23,880 bases of DNA. It comes from Coxiellaceae bacterium UBA6002. GTDB lineage: Bacteria > Pseudomonadota > Gammaproteobacteria > UBA6002. The position numbers were made by a program, and so were the translations under genes. The stretch covers positions 1 through 23,880 of the forward strand of contig DJAM01000009.1 of the NCBI GenBank assembly GCA_002429595.1, written 5' to 3'. This document shows positions 15,377 to 22,486 of the stretch, piece after piece. Position 1 is the first letter of the stretch. Every line of letters begins with the position of its first letter. Under the pieces are notes generated by a model. The model did not search any database. It saw only the letters and a list, made by a program, of their open reading frames with translations, and had not been told where the DNA came from.

Positions 15377-16609
15377 ATGCCTTTTGTTCCAAGCAAACAC
15401 AGACCTCCATCGAATGATCTTACCTTAAAATTATTTAAATTGATTGATGAAGAAGGAGACAACAGCGAAGCTATAGAAACATTGTTGCAAGCATCAACTC
15501 TGCTGGCTTCTACTGAAAAGTTACGAACTGCTGCTATAAATTTCGCTGAGGCGATGGACTCAAGTGATCCGCAGGGTCCAGCCGTGGTTACACCTTTAGA
15601 TCTAACAATAGTAAAAGATAAATCACAAAACTTTGACCAGGTATGCAATCATATTTTTGAATGCGATTACATAAGTTCAATTGACAAAAATACGTTTCTT
15701 AATGCAGCAATAATGCGTGCTATTTATTTAGATAAGATTAACTATCTTTTTAAACTGTTAGAAAAACAACCAGGATTTAATCTCACATTAAAACAGAATC
15801 TAGTTTACTACACAGGAAACAATGCACGATGCTCTTCGCCAATTACGGTTGCAGTAGGTCTTCACAGGTTTGAAGCACTTAGCGTTTTACTTATGAATAA
15901 TGCTGACCCTGCTGTTTCTGACTCACAAAACAATACAGTGCTGTCGTTAGCAGTCGCTAAACCTGCTGATCATCCTAATAAAGCAAAAATGATAAGTATG
16001 ATCGAATGTGCTATTGAGTTACAAAGCGCAATTAAAGCTTTTGAAGCTAAGGATGCTGCTTTAACGTATAAACACGTTAGCGCCGCGCTGCAGTTAGATC
16101 AGATGTTCATGCGCAACTACCTTAAGACAATCGCTTGGCGTGCTGTCAGTCAATTATCTAATCCTCTAGACGGTACTGATTATCGCTTTGTGCTAGAGTT
16201 TAGTCGAATTTTTACAATAATCGTAAGATCCACAGTCAATTCAAACCGTAAATACGTTGGAGAAAGTGAATTTCAGAATGACGTCATTGTTCATCTTATT
16301 GGTGCTTACGATTGTGATAAAAAAGATATCTCTCCAAATATTCAGAAGTTGTTTAACACCAATAAAGAAAAACTAGCGTATTTTAATGCTCCAATTACTG
16401 GCACTTTAATACAAGGCGCAAATGTCGGATCTACTTTAGGTACAATGGTAGAGCGAAAGTCATTGAATCCATCTGCCGGTGCAGAACCCCAAGCCGCTGT
16501 ACTTGCTGTCAGCATGGCTAGAGGTGAAATTTTGTCTACGCCAGGCCGTCTCCCTTTAGCGGAAGGTTCTGAGCATGAAGACAAAGAAGTAAAAACCCAT
16601 AGCAAATAA
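15377..16609 (+). CDS. Ankyrin-repeat-containing protein, candidate secreted effector
   Basis: I do not recognise a named family. The 410-residue product has one clear ankyrin unit at about 154-186 (SPITVAVGLHRFEALSVLLM, then NNADP) followed by a weaker one (NTVLSLAV), and helical ankyrin-like sequence before it (about 72-140). The second half is helical without a recognised domain. The C-terminus is disordered and rich in charge, with a Glu-rich block (AEGSEHEDKE, 395-404) close to the end, the type of tail seen on Dot/Icm type IV effectors. No signal peptide or membrane segment. The PmrA-type site at 15282-15298 adds to the effector reading. Start: ATG at 15377 with a modest AGAG upstream. 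The second ankyrin gene follows after 99 bases. Other possibilities are a cytosolic scaffold or a non-secreted paralogue. Confidence 0.65.
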   Translation: MPFVPSKHRPPSNDLTLKLFKLIDEEGDNSEAIETLLQASTLLASTEKLRTAAINFAEAMDSSDPQGPAVVTPLDLTIVKDKSQNFDQVCNHIFECDYISSIDKNTFLNAAIMRAIYLDKINYLFKLLEKQPGFNLTLKQNLVYYTGNNARCSSPITVAVGLHRFEALSVLLMNNADPAVSDSQNNTVLSLAVAKPADHPNKAKMISMIECAIELQSAIKAFEAKDAALTYKHVSAALQLDQMFMRNYLKTIAWRAVSQLSNPLDGTDYRFVLEFSRIFTIIVRSTVNSNRKYVGESEFQNDVIVHLIGAYDCDKKDISPNIQKLFNTNKEKLAYFNAPITGTLIQGANVGSTLGTMVERKSLNPSAGAEPQAAVLAVSMARGEILSTPGRLPLAEGSEHEDKEVKTHSK

Positions 16610-16611
16610 CT

Positions 16612-16676
16612 TTTAATCATTGTGCTAGATTAGAATTATTTAATCATTATGTATTATCTTTAAATTTTTAATCATT
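16612..16676 (+). promoter_or_regulatory. Three direct repeats TTTAATCATT before the second ankyrin gene
   Basis: The 10-mer occurs exactly at 16612-16621, 16639-16648 and 16667-16676, with starts 27 and 28 bases apart, inside the 99-base gap between the ankyrin genes. The last copy ends 32 bases before the ATG at 16709. Equal spacing suggests binding sites for a regulator; no known consensus is matched. AT-rich sequence raises the chance of coincidence. Confidence 0.4.
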
Positions 16677-16708
16677 TCGATGTTAAGTCACAAAACGGGA
16701 GATTATCA

Positions 16709-18412
16709 ATGGCAGTTTTAAAAACTCAACTTTATTTTGATACTTTACCCTCAGTACTTATCCAATTTTTTGCACTCTCCTTACATCCTGAGCAGCTGAG
16801 ATTGATCTGCAAATCTCAAGATCCCGTATATAAAAAATTAAAAACAGAAATTAACTCTGAACACTTTGGTGAAATGTTATTAAACCTTCATTTTCCTATT
16901 AACAAGGACGTAGCAGAGGATTTCCATCGTACTTATCATCTAACCTCCCAACGTCCAGGATACAGTACTCTAGAAATTTTTTTTAACGTCTATGATCATC
17001 AGTATAATGCTTTTGATAGCCGCTTAAAAAACTTCTTTTATTTAGTAAATACAAATAATCTTGAAGCTTTAAAACTGGAGAAGCCTTCATTTACGGAATT
17101 GCTCGACATTAAAAAACCATATCATAGTTATCCTAGCTTTCATGTAGCTGATGAAAGCCGAGAATCTAACATCATTTTTGCTGCAGCACGATTAAAACGC
17201 CAAGCTATATTAGATTATTTTTATCAGCTAGGAATGTGTCGGGATGAAACAAAATATTTTTTTCAGCGCAACTTACAAACTTTAGTCGGATCAGCACTTC
17301 ATCTCGCGACTATTTGTAATCAAGAATCGGTTTGTGCGGATTTAATAGCTAATGGTGCAGATTTAACTGCTATAGATGCAAGAGGTTGCTCACCTCTCCA
17401 TCTTGCTAGCCAATATGGACATCTCAACCTTGTTAGAGTTTTCATAAGCCATGGGACAAATGTTAGAGTTTTCTTAGGCCGCGGGTCAAATGTCAGAGCT
17501 CTGAATAGGAGCCAAGAATCTCCTTTGCATCTTGCCGCCCATTACGGTCACACTGAAATTGCTGCTTCCTTAATTACAGCGGGTGCTGACCAAGATGCAA
17601 CGGACTCATGGGGAAATTCTCCCGTGTACATTGCGACTTTGAGAGGACATTCTAAGGTAGTTGAATTACTCCAACATACGCGCACTGTTGGCAGGGATGA
17701 AGGTAGATCTCCTGTCACTGTGGCAGTTAAATCAGGGTACATTCATGCTTTAGAAATTTTTGCTAAGTATCATCTTAATACTGATTACTTGTTAGGTGAA
17801 GCCGTACGATATAGGCAAGAAGAAATCGTTGAGTTTATGTTGAAAAGACAGGCGAACCCCAACTATAAAGTCAGGACTGTTCACAAAGATATGGGATTTA
17901 CAAATACTGAAACGATCCCAGTCATACAAATGGCTGCAAGATCCAACTCCATCACTATTGTCCGATTATTACTGGAAGCGGGTGCTAATATATTTATTAA
18001 TGGTGAAGAAAGAACAACCTGGGCTAATATAGCGGGAATCTCAAAACAAATACCTAAAATGGTGCAAGATCAAGAACGGAAGCTAACTAAAATAAAACAT
18101 TTGGCAAAATTGCAACGCTTAGTGGCTGACGCTTCTGACCCGAGCTCTAAAAAATTACAAGGAATTATATTACTATATAATTCGATCAATATAGGTTTTG
18201 AATCCTTTCGTTTAAGTCAGTATCGAATGTTACTAGCTAAAGATCCAGAATTAAAAGAAATGTTAGACTATTGGTTTCCGATTAGTTATTTTACTTCTCT
18301 AAGGAACAGTATCAGCTGGTTTTCTGATAATAATAATACTGTGGTTGCAGAATTAGAAGAGCAAGGTCCGGAAACCATAGTAAAAACCGATAATGATTGC
18401 CAATTGAAGTAA
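16709..18412 (+). CDS. Ankyrin-repeat protein with possible F-box, candidate effector
   Basis: The 567-residue product has at least five ankyrin units between about 195 and 436 (SALHLATICNQES, SPLHLASQYGH, SPLHLAAHYGHTEI, SPVYIATLRGH, IPVIQMAARSN with LLLEAGANI). The N-terminus (DTLPSVLIQF, LSLHPEQLRLICKSQD, about 11-45) resembles an F-box: LP start, spaced Leu/Ile, then a terminal helix. F-box plus ankyrin is the layout of Legionella AnkB-type effectors that use host SCF ubiquitin ligase; the match here is by eye only. A 30-bp tandem duplication adds ten residues at 252-261. The C-terminus ends with a Glu block (AELEEQGPE, 547-555) that could be part of a Dot/Icm signal. Start: ATG with GGGAG nearby. 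No signal peptide. Convergent with hpt, 7 bases between the stops. Host ubiquitin function is an inference. Confidence 0.7.
   Translation: MAVLKTQLYFDTLPSVLIQFFALSLHPEQLRLICKSQDPVYKKLKTEINSEHFGEMLLNLHFPINKDVAEDFHRTYHLTSQRPGYSTLEIFFNVYDHQYNAFDSRLKNFFYLVNTNNLEALKLEKPSFTELLDIKKPYHSYPSFHVADESRESNIIFAAARLKRQAILDYFYQLGMCRDETKYFFQRNLQTLVGSALHLATICNQESVCADLIANGADLTAIDARGCSPLHLASQYGHLNLVRVFISHGTNVRVFLGRGSNVRALNRSQESPLHLAAHYGHTEIAASLITAGADQDATDSWGNSPVYIATLRGHSKVVELLQHTRTVGRDEGRSPVTVAVKSGYIHALEIFAKYHLNTDYLLGEAVRYRQEEIVEFMLKRQANPNYKVRTVHKDMGFTNTETIPVIQMAARSNSITIVRLLLEAGANIFINGEERTTWANIAGISKQIPKMVQDQERKLTKIKHLAKLQRLVADASDPSSKKLQGIILLYNSINIGFESFRLSQYRMLLAKDPELKEMLDYWFPISYFTSLRNSISWFSDNNNTVVAELEEQGPETIVKTDNDCQLK
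17432..17491 (+). repeat. 30-bp in-frame tandem duplication inside the ankyrin gene
   Basis: Two adjacent 30-base units (17432-17461 and 17462-17491), both starting GTTAGAGTTTTC and ending in CAAAT, differ at five positions. They code VRVFISHGTN and VRVFLGRGSN. Removing one unit restores a 33-residue spacing between the SPLHL motifs at 228 and 271, so the extra unit is an insertion in an ankyrin repeat. Confidence 0.85.
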
Positions 18413-18419
18413 TAATCCA

Positions 18420-18983
18420 TTACTTATGTTCGGGAGCGATAGCAAAAATACCCGGTGCATTACGTAAATAACCTTGATAATCCATGCCATAACCAAACAC
18501 GTAATGATTGCCAACTTCTAGTCCCGTGAAATCTGCTTGTTCTAAGCCGTCGTCTTCACGCGCATGATGTTTATCAACTAAAACGGATGTATAGATTTTT
18601 TTTGCACCCTGCTCTTCGCAATATTTAATAATCGCTGATAAAGTTAAGCCACTGTCCAAAATATCATCTACAATGACGACCGTTCTACCTTCCAAACTGC
18701 AAGTTGGTTTGGCTTTCCAAACTAATTCACCGCCTGAGGTGGCTCCTTGGTAGCGCGTGGCGTGGATGTAATTAATCTCGAGTGGAAAAACCATACGGGT
18801 GAGTAAACTGCCGAGTGGAATCATGCCTCCGACTACGACGCATAAAAATATGGGATAGGATTCGGAAACAGCGCCGGTAATTTCATGAGCCATTTGATCA
18901 ATGGCTTTTTCGACCTCTTCTTTAGTGTAAATACAGGTCGCTTTTTCATAGACAGATTTAATATCCTCAGGGATTTTAATCAC
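18420..18983 (-). CDS. hpt: Hypoxanthine/guanine phosphoribosyltransferase
   Basis: This purine salvage enzyme joins hypoxanthine or guanine to PRPP, forming IMP or GMP. The 187-residue product has the PRPP-binding motif VVIVDDILDSGLTL (102-115, catalytic base probably Asp110), an upstream GGMIPLGSLL loop, and the later VDKHH segment that carries the purine-contacting Lys. Start choice: GTG at 18983 with GGAG six bases before; a TTG at 18995 would add four residues and has no site. It lies 23 bases after nagZ on the same strand, so it is probably co-transcribed. The nagZ-hpt pairing is also seen in other gammaproteobacteria. Exact purine preference (hypoxanthine versus guanine) cannot be read from sequence. 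Confidence 0.9.
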   Translation of the reverse strand: MIKIPEDIKSVYEKATCIYTKEEVEKAIDQMAHEITGAVSESYPIFLCVVVGGMIPLGSLLTRMVFPLEINYIHATRYQGATSGGELVWKAKPTCSLEGRTVVIVDDILDSGLTLSAIIKYCEEQGAKKIYTSVLVDKHHAREDDGLEQADFTGLEVGNHYVFGYGMDYQGYLRNAPGIFAIAPEHK

Positions 18984-19006
18984 AGCTTTCTCCAACTAAA
19001 ACAGAA

Positions 19007-19957
19007 TTAATTCGATTTACATTTATGACAGAATTCATTTAAACGTCGATTAGACTCAGAATTAGCATAATTCTCAAATTCATCTAATACTCGTATCGCA
19101 TTATCGCGATTATTACAAACTAAAATCATATCGCAACCGGCATCAAGCGCGAGTCTTGCGCGATCTTTATAATCAGCGCCGAGATTGGCTCCCTCCATGC
19201 TTAGATCATCGCTAAAAATCACGCCTTGATAATTAATTTTTGAACGTAGCACATCTTGCAACCAAAAACTTGAAAAGCAGGTCGAAAATTTATCAACAGC
19301 TTCATATAAAATATGCGCAGGCATGATCGCATCTAGTTGTTCGTTCAACAAGATAAACGGTTGCATGTCTTGCTGATAAATACTGTCAAAATCTCGATCA
19401 TCAACGGGTAGCGTTAAATGCGAATCTGCTTTCACAGAACCGTGCCCCGGAAAGTGTTTTCCTGTCGCTGGCATACCTGCTTGATGCATACCACTGATAA
19501 AAGCTTGCGCTAACTTAACAACAATATTTGGATCACTGTGAAAACTACGCTCGCCAATGATTTCATTTATTTTGAGATTTAAATCCAAAACCGGAGTGAA
19601 GCTCATATTCACGCCAACATCTTGCAATTCTTTTGCCATAACATAAGACATTTTTTGCGCTGCTTCTAATGCTTTGTTCTGATTTTTTTCAAAGAGTAAT
19701 CCATACTCTTCAAAAGGTGGCAGTTGTGTAAAATCCGTTAAAAACCGTTGAACTCGACCACCTTCTTGATCGACCGCAATTAAACAAGTAGATGATATTT
19801 TTCGAATATTTTTAGTCAACTCTTGCAATTGTTTTTTGTTTTCATAATTTCGGCTGAATAAAATAATGCCACCCACTTGCGGATGTTCAATAAGCTCTTT
19901 TTCTAATTGCAAAATTTCCGGACCTGCAAGGTCTAACATGACATGACCCATTGCCAT
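19007..19957 (-). CDS. nagZ: Beta-N-acetylhexosaminidase NagZ (GH3)
   Basis: NagZ removes GlcNAc from anhydromuropeptides in the cytosol during cell-wall recycling. The 316-residue product keeps the GH3 NagZ signatures: VDQEGGRVQRF (62-72), KHFPGHG (167-173) with the catalytic Asp-Ser-His dyad loop ADSH (177-180, His180), and the nucleophile Asp250 in FSDDLSMEGA. DAGCDMILVCNN follows. No signal peptide, as expected. It is shorter than E. coli NagZ (341), and the C-terminus after about residue 295 is not similar and ends in CHKCKSN. ATG at 19957 has AAGGA at eight bases. It follows the DUF924 gene by 22 bases and precedes hpt by 23. The C-terminal shortening lies outside the catalytic barrel, so the enzyme should be active. 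Confidence 0.94.
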   Translation of the reverse strand: MAMGHVMLDLAGPEILQLEKELIEHPQVGGIILFSRNYENKKQLQELTKNIRKISSTCLIAVDQEGGRVQRFLTDFTQLPPFEEYGLLFEKNQNKALEAAQKMSYVMAKELQDVGVNMSFTPVLDLNLKINEIIGERSFHSDPNIVVKLAQAFISGMHQAGMPATGKHFPGHGSVKADSHLTLPVDDRDFDSIYQQDMQPFILLNEQLDAIMPAHILYEAVDKFSTCFSSFWLQDVLRSKINYQGVIFSDDLSMEGANLGADYKDRARLALDAGCDMILVCNNRDNAIRVLDEFENYANSESNRRLNEFCHKCKSN

Positions 19958-19979
19958 TTTATTTTTCCTTTACGATTAT

Positions 19980-20591
19980 TTATTTCTTAACTTGTATATT
20001 ATCTTGTTCTTCTGATAAGAATTTTATTTCTTCTTTGGTGGAAGAACGGCCTAAAACCTTATTGCGATCAGGAAATCGACCAAAACGTTTGATGATGTCA
20101 AATTGTTTTAATGCATACTCTAAAAGGTTTTCAAAAACACTTTTTACTTCTGGAAAAGATAGATCAAGTAATATTTTATAAGCGCGAATTGAAGTAGCTT
20201 GGATATCAACATTTTCAGAGCGAGTGAGCGGAAAATAAAAAAATGCGCGCTCAATCAAACTAATGACATGATCATGTTGTTTTTCGATTCCATGCAAACA
20301 AAGATCCAAGGCACGATGGTCTTGCGCAAAAGCTAATGGTGTGTCTCGGTAAATACGTCTAGAAAATTGATCTAATAAAATAATCAAGGCTAAGGTACCA
20401 CGAGCGTCCTGTTCCCAGTCAGACAACTCACCTAATACTGCTTTTTCTAAATCATAAGAAAATTTTGAACGCATTTCATCATCGATTGTCGTATCGGCTG
20501 AAAACCAAATGTGCATGCGATCAGACGAAGGTAGCAACGATTGTTCTACATGTCCAAACCAATATTTTAAAATATCGTCAACCCGCGTCAT
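19980..20591 (-). CDS. DUF924 family protein
   Basis: The 203-residue product matches the DUF924 (YP-like TPR-fold) family by its conserved segments: VDDILKYWFG at the start, LALIILLDQFSRRIYRDTP in the middle, and FGRFPDRNKVLGRSSTKEE near the end. The family is all-helical and its biochemical role is unknown. There is no signal peptide or membrane segment. ATG at 20591 has AAGGGA seven bases upstream. It lies 40 bases after the L,D-transpeptidase and 22 bases before nagZ, so it belongs to the same transcription unit. This context hints at a cell-wall link, but that is association only. Confidence 0.85.
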   Translation of the reverse strand: MTRVDDILKYWFGHVEQSLLPSSDRMHIWFSADTTIDDEMRSKFSYDLEKAVLGELSDWEQDARGTLALIILLDQFSRRIYRDTPLAFAQDHRALDLCLHGIEKQHDHVISLIERAFFYFPLTRSENVDIQATSIRAYKILLDLSFPEVKSVFENLLEYALKQFDIIKRFGRFPDRNKVLGRSSTKEEIKFLSEEQDNIQVKK

Positions 20592-20631
20592 AGTGTCCCT
20601 TTCTTAAGTGATGACTTTAATTTATAGCATG

Positions 20632-21114
20632 TTATCTTTCACTAATCAAAACTCGAGTGCCTACAGAAACTAGATCATATAGCTCGATAATGTCGTGATT
20701 GCGCATCCGAATACAACCATGTGAAAGTGGCACACCAAGCTGACAGTGATCAGGGCAGCCATGGATATAAATATAACGCGCCATCGTATCTTGCACCCCC
20801 AAGCGATTGAAACCTTTTTCCAAACCGCTTAGCCATAGGATACGAGTCAAAATCCAATCTCGTGCCGGCAATTGCGCTGCTAATTGCGTAGAATAAATTT
20901 CATTGGTAAACCTTCGAGCCACTAATACTGCATTAGTCGGTAAGCCACCGCCAATTTTGGCGCGAATTTGATGCCAACCCCTAGGCGTTTGCTCACTATT
21001 ACGTACCTCTCCCAACCCATTCTTGCCAGTTGAAATAACATACTCACGATGCACTGCGCCATCTTCTTGTAGCAACTGCAGTTGTTGTGTCGCTGCATTG
21101 ATTTTTATTATCAT
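20632..21114 (-). CDS. L,D-transpeptidase (YkuD domain), no signal peptide
   Basis: YkuD-domain enzymes form 3-3 crosslinks in peptidoglycan or attach proteins to it, using a catalytic Cys. The 160-residue product is almost only that domain, with the HG (118-119) and SHGCIRM (131-137) motif and catalytic Cys134. Start: ATG at 21114, with AGAGA about eight bases upstream; an in-frame start at 21186 would overlap the divergent gene at 21146. Odd point: no signal peptide or N-terminal anchor is visible from this start, although the substrate is periplasmic. The longer start does not add a convincing one either (HFLLGAMFHPYQL is only weakly hydrophobic). Short YkuD forms without a leader do exist in proteobacteria. 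Start codons of this gene and the divergent gene at 21146 are 31 bases apart. Confidence 0.82.
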   Translation of the reverse strand: MIIKINAATQQLQLLQEDGAVHREYVISTGKNGLGEVRNSEQTPRGWHQIRAKIGGGLPTNAVLVARRFTNEIYSTQLAAQLPARDWILTRILWLSGLEKGFNRLGVQDTMARYIYIHGCPDHCQLGVPLSHGCIRMRNHDIIELYDLVSVGTRVLISER

Positions 21115-21145
21115 TAAGGTTCTCTTTAATTGATAAGGATGGAAC

Positions 21146-22099
21146 ATGGCTCCTAGTAAGAAATGGTATTGGCTAGCACTACTCATCTTTTTGGCAGGAC
21201 CATTGTTAGGTCTATATCTACTCTTCCATTCTGTCTATTCCGCTGCCAAACACGGCATTACTTTTTACGTTCCAGGAACGGCGTCTATTTATATCGTCCA
21301 TCCTGGGCAATATACCTTATGGATGGAAAACCAGCATCCTAATCTTGCCAACCAAGTGGAATATAACCTGCACAATATGACTCTTCGCATCACCGATCCG
21401 ACGACTCAAAAGACTACCACTCTAAAACCCAAAATAGGCTGGAGCAGCAATCAAGGTAAAGCCCAACACTACTCTTTAGGTACAGTCCGGTTTGATCACA
21501 CCGGCACTTACCAATTCGTTACCACCAGCCCACAATACACCCCTTATAAGGTTTATTTACGACAACCCAGCTTAATGACTGTCATTAAAGCACTGGCAAT
21601 TAGCTTACTCGTTGCTTTATTAGGCATCGTGAGCGGCATTTTATTCGCTATAATCATATTAATTAAACGAATGAGCACCAAAATCATGGAACAACCAAAC
21701 GACGAACCAAAAACTGATAGTACTAAGCAACAAACCCCTGAGTTAGCCCCACCTCCAGAGGTATCTCATGAAGCCACTACGTGGGCGATGATTTGCCACC
21801 TTAGCGGTTTTGCAGGGTTTGTGTTCCCGTTTGCTAATATCATTGCACCACTATTGATTTGGGGATTTAAACGCCATGATTATCCTTTCCTTGATAGTCA
21901 GGGGAAAGAGGCCATCAATTTTCAAATATCCGTTACCATCTACTACATAGTTGCTGCCTTTTTAATCTTATTGGTGGTTGGTTTATTCTTATTGCCACTC
22001 ATTGCTGCTTTCCACATCATTGCAATGATTATTGCAAGTGTCGAGGCGGCTCAAGGTCGGCCGTTTAAATATCCACTAACTATTCGATTCTTAAAATAA
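21146..22099 (+). CDS. Membrane protein with an extracytoplasmic domain and C-terminal DUF4870
   Basis: The 317-residue product has an N-terminal membrane helix (about 7-28), a beta-rich extracytoplasmic segment (about 35-140), a second helix (147-175), a polar linker rich in Pro, Gln and Thr (about 180-210), and a C-terminal DUF4870-type domain (about 212-310) with three or four helices. The family marks there are WAMICHLSGFAG, FPFANIIAPLLIWGFKRHDY, and FLDSQGKEAINFQIS. Function of DUF4870 is unknown. A fusion to a periplasmic beta domain is not the common short form of the family. Start: ATG with AAGGA six bases upstream. Divergent from the L,D-transpeptidase, with 31 bases between start codons. 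A role in envelope homeostasis is a guess from context. Confidence 0.7.
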   Translation: MAPSKKWYWLALLIFLAGPLLGLYLLFHSVYSAAKHGITFYVPGTASIYIVHPGQYTLWMENQHPNLANQVEYNLHNMTLRITDPTTQKTTTLKPKIGWSSNQGKAQHYSLGTVRFDHTGTYQFVTTSPQYTPYKVYLRQPSLMTVIKALAISLLVALLGIVSGILFAIIILIKRMSTKIMEQPNDEPKTDSTKQQTPELAPPPEVSHEATTWAMICHLSGFAGFVFPFANIIAPLLIWGFKRHDYPFLDSQGKEAINFQISVTIYYIVAAFLILLVVGLFLLPLIAAFHIIAMIIASVEAAQGRPFKYPLTIRFLK

Positions 22100-22252
22100 T
22101 TTAATATTCGAATTGGTTAAATTTGTTGCTTTAGTGGTAAAAAATAACAATTCTTTCTTTACGTGCACCCAAACGTTCCTCATAATGCCCCCTCATTCTT
22201 TGCAATGTTCGCTATAACAAAGTTTGGCGCCATAACAACTCTCAAATGTTAT

Positions 22253-22267
22253 TGACAATCATTCTCA
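22253..22267. promoter_or_regulatory. Fur-box match inside a longer inverted repeat
   Basis: TGACAATCATTCTCA matches the 7-1-7 Fur consensus TGATAATNATTATCA with only two differences, which are placed symmetrically. Perfect 10-bp arms CTCTCAAATG (22239-22248) and CATTTGAGAG (22266-22275) flank it. A consensus -35 hexamer TTGACA overlaps it (22252-22257), but the -10 at 17 bases spacing (GACATT) is poor. The next gene starts 220 bases further on, behind a repeat. Confidence 0.55.
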
Positions 22268-22321
22268 TTTGAGAGACATTGTGACGCGTTTGATAAGAAA
22301 CTGTATCCTGGATTGCACGTG

Positions 22322-22446
22322 TCATTCCCGCGAAGGCGGGAATCCATGCATAGAGCCACACGTAGCATGGATTACCGCCTTCGCGGGAATGACAGCCCGC
22401 ATGGGAATGACATGTCTCGCGGGAATGACAGCCTTCGCAGGAATGA
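22322..22446. repeat. Family A (dRS3-like) repeat, copy 3, with right-half tail
   Basis: The 28-base arms at 22322-22349 and 22365-22392 pair with one mismatch around a 15-base spacer, the best hairpin of the family in this window. Three degenerate right-half copies (GGGAATGACA) follow to 22446 in units of about 17-20 bases. It lies between the Fur-type site and the gene at 22487. Confidence 0.9.
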
Positions 22447-22486
22447 AGGCAACCCAGGCCACAAATAACCAAAATGACAAGAATAA

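Larger units (their letters stand above)
22100..22486. other. 387-base intergenic region with Fur-box match and a family A repeat
   Basis: The first 138 bases are AT-rich and hold no gene or terminator that I can support. A Fur-type palindrome (22253-22267) lies inside a longer 10-bp inverted repeat (22239-22248 with 22266-22275). A family A repeat takes up 22322-22446. The last 40 bases lead into the gene at 22487, with only a weak ribosome site. Open frames through the repeat (22242-22472 on the minus strand, 22269-22490 on the plus strand) are repeat translations. Confidence 0.7.

Noticed and set aside
15243..15428. Short plus-strand frame overlapping the first ankyrin start
   Set aside because: It overlaps the promoter region and PmrA-type site, has no ribosome site, and reads into the ankyrin gene in another frame.
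22090..22106. Second PmrA-like site after the DUF4870 gene
   Set aside because: The spacing between the TTAA half-sites is off by one and the first half ends in A, so it does not fit YTTAAK-N5-YTTAAK.
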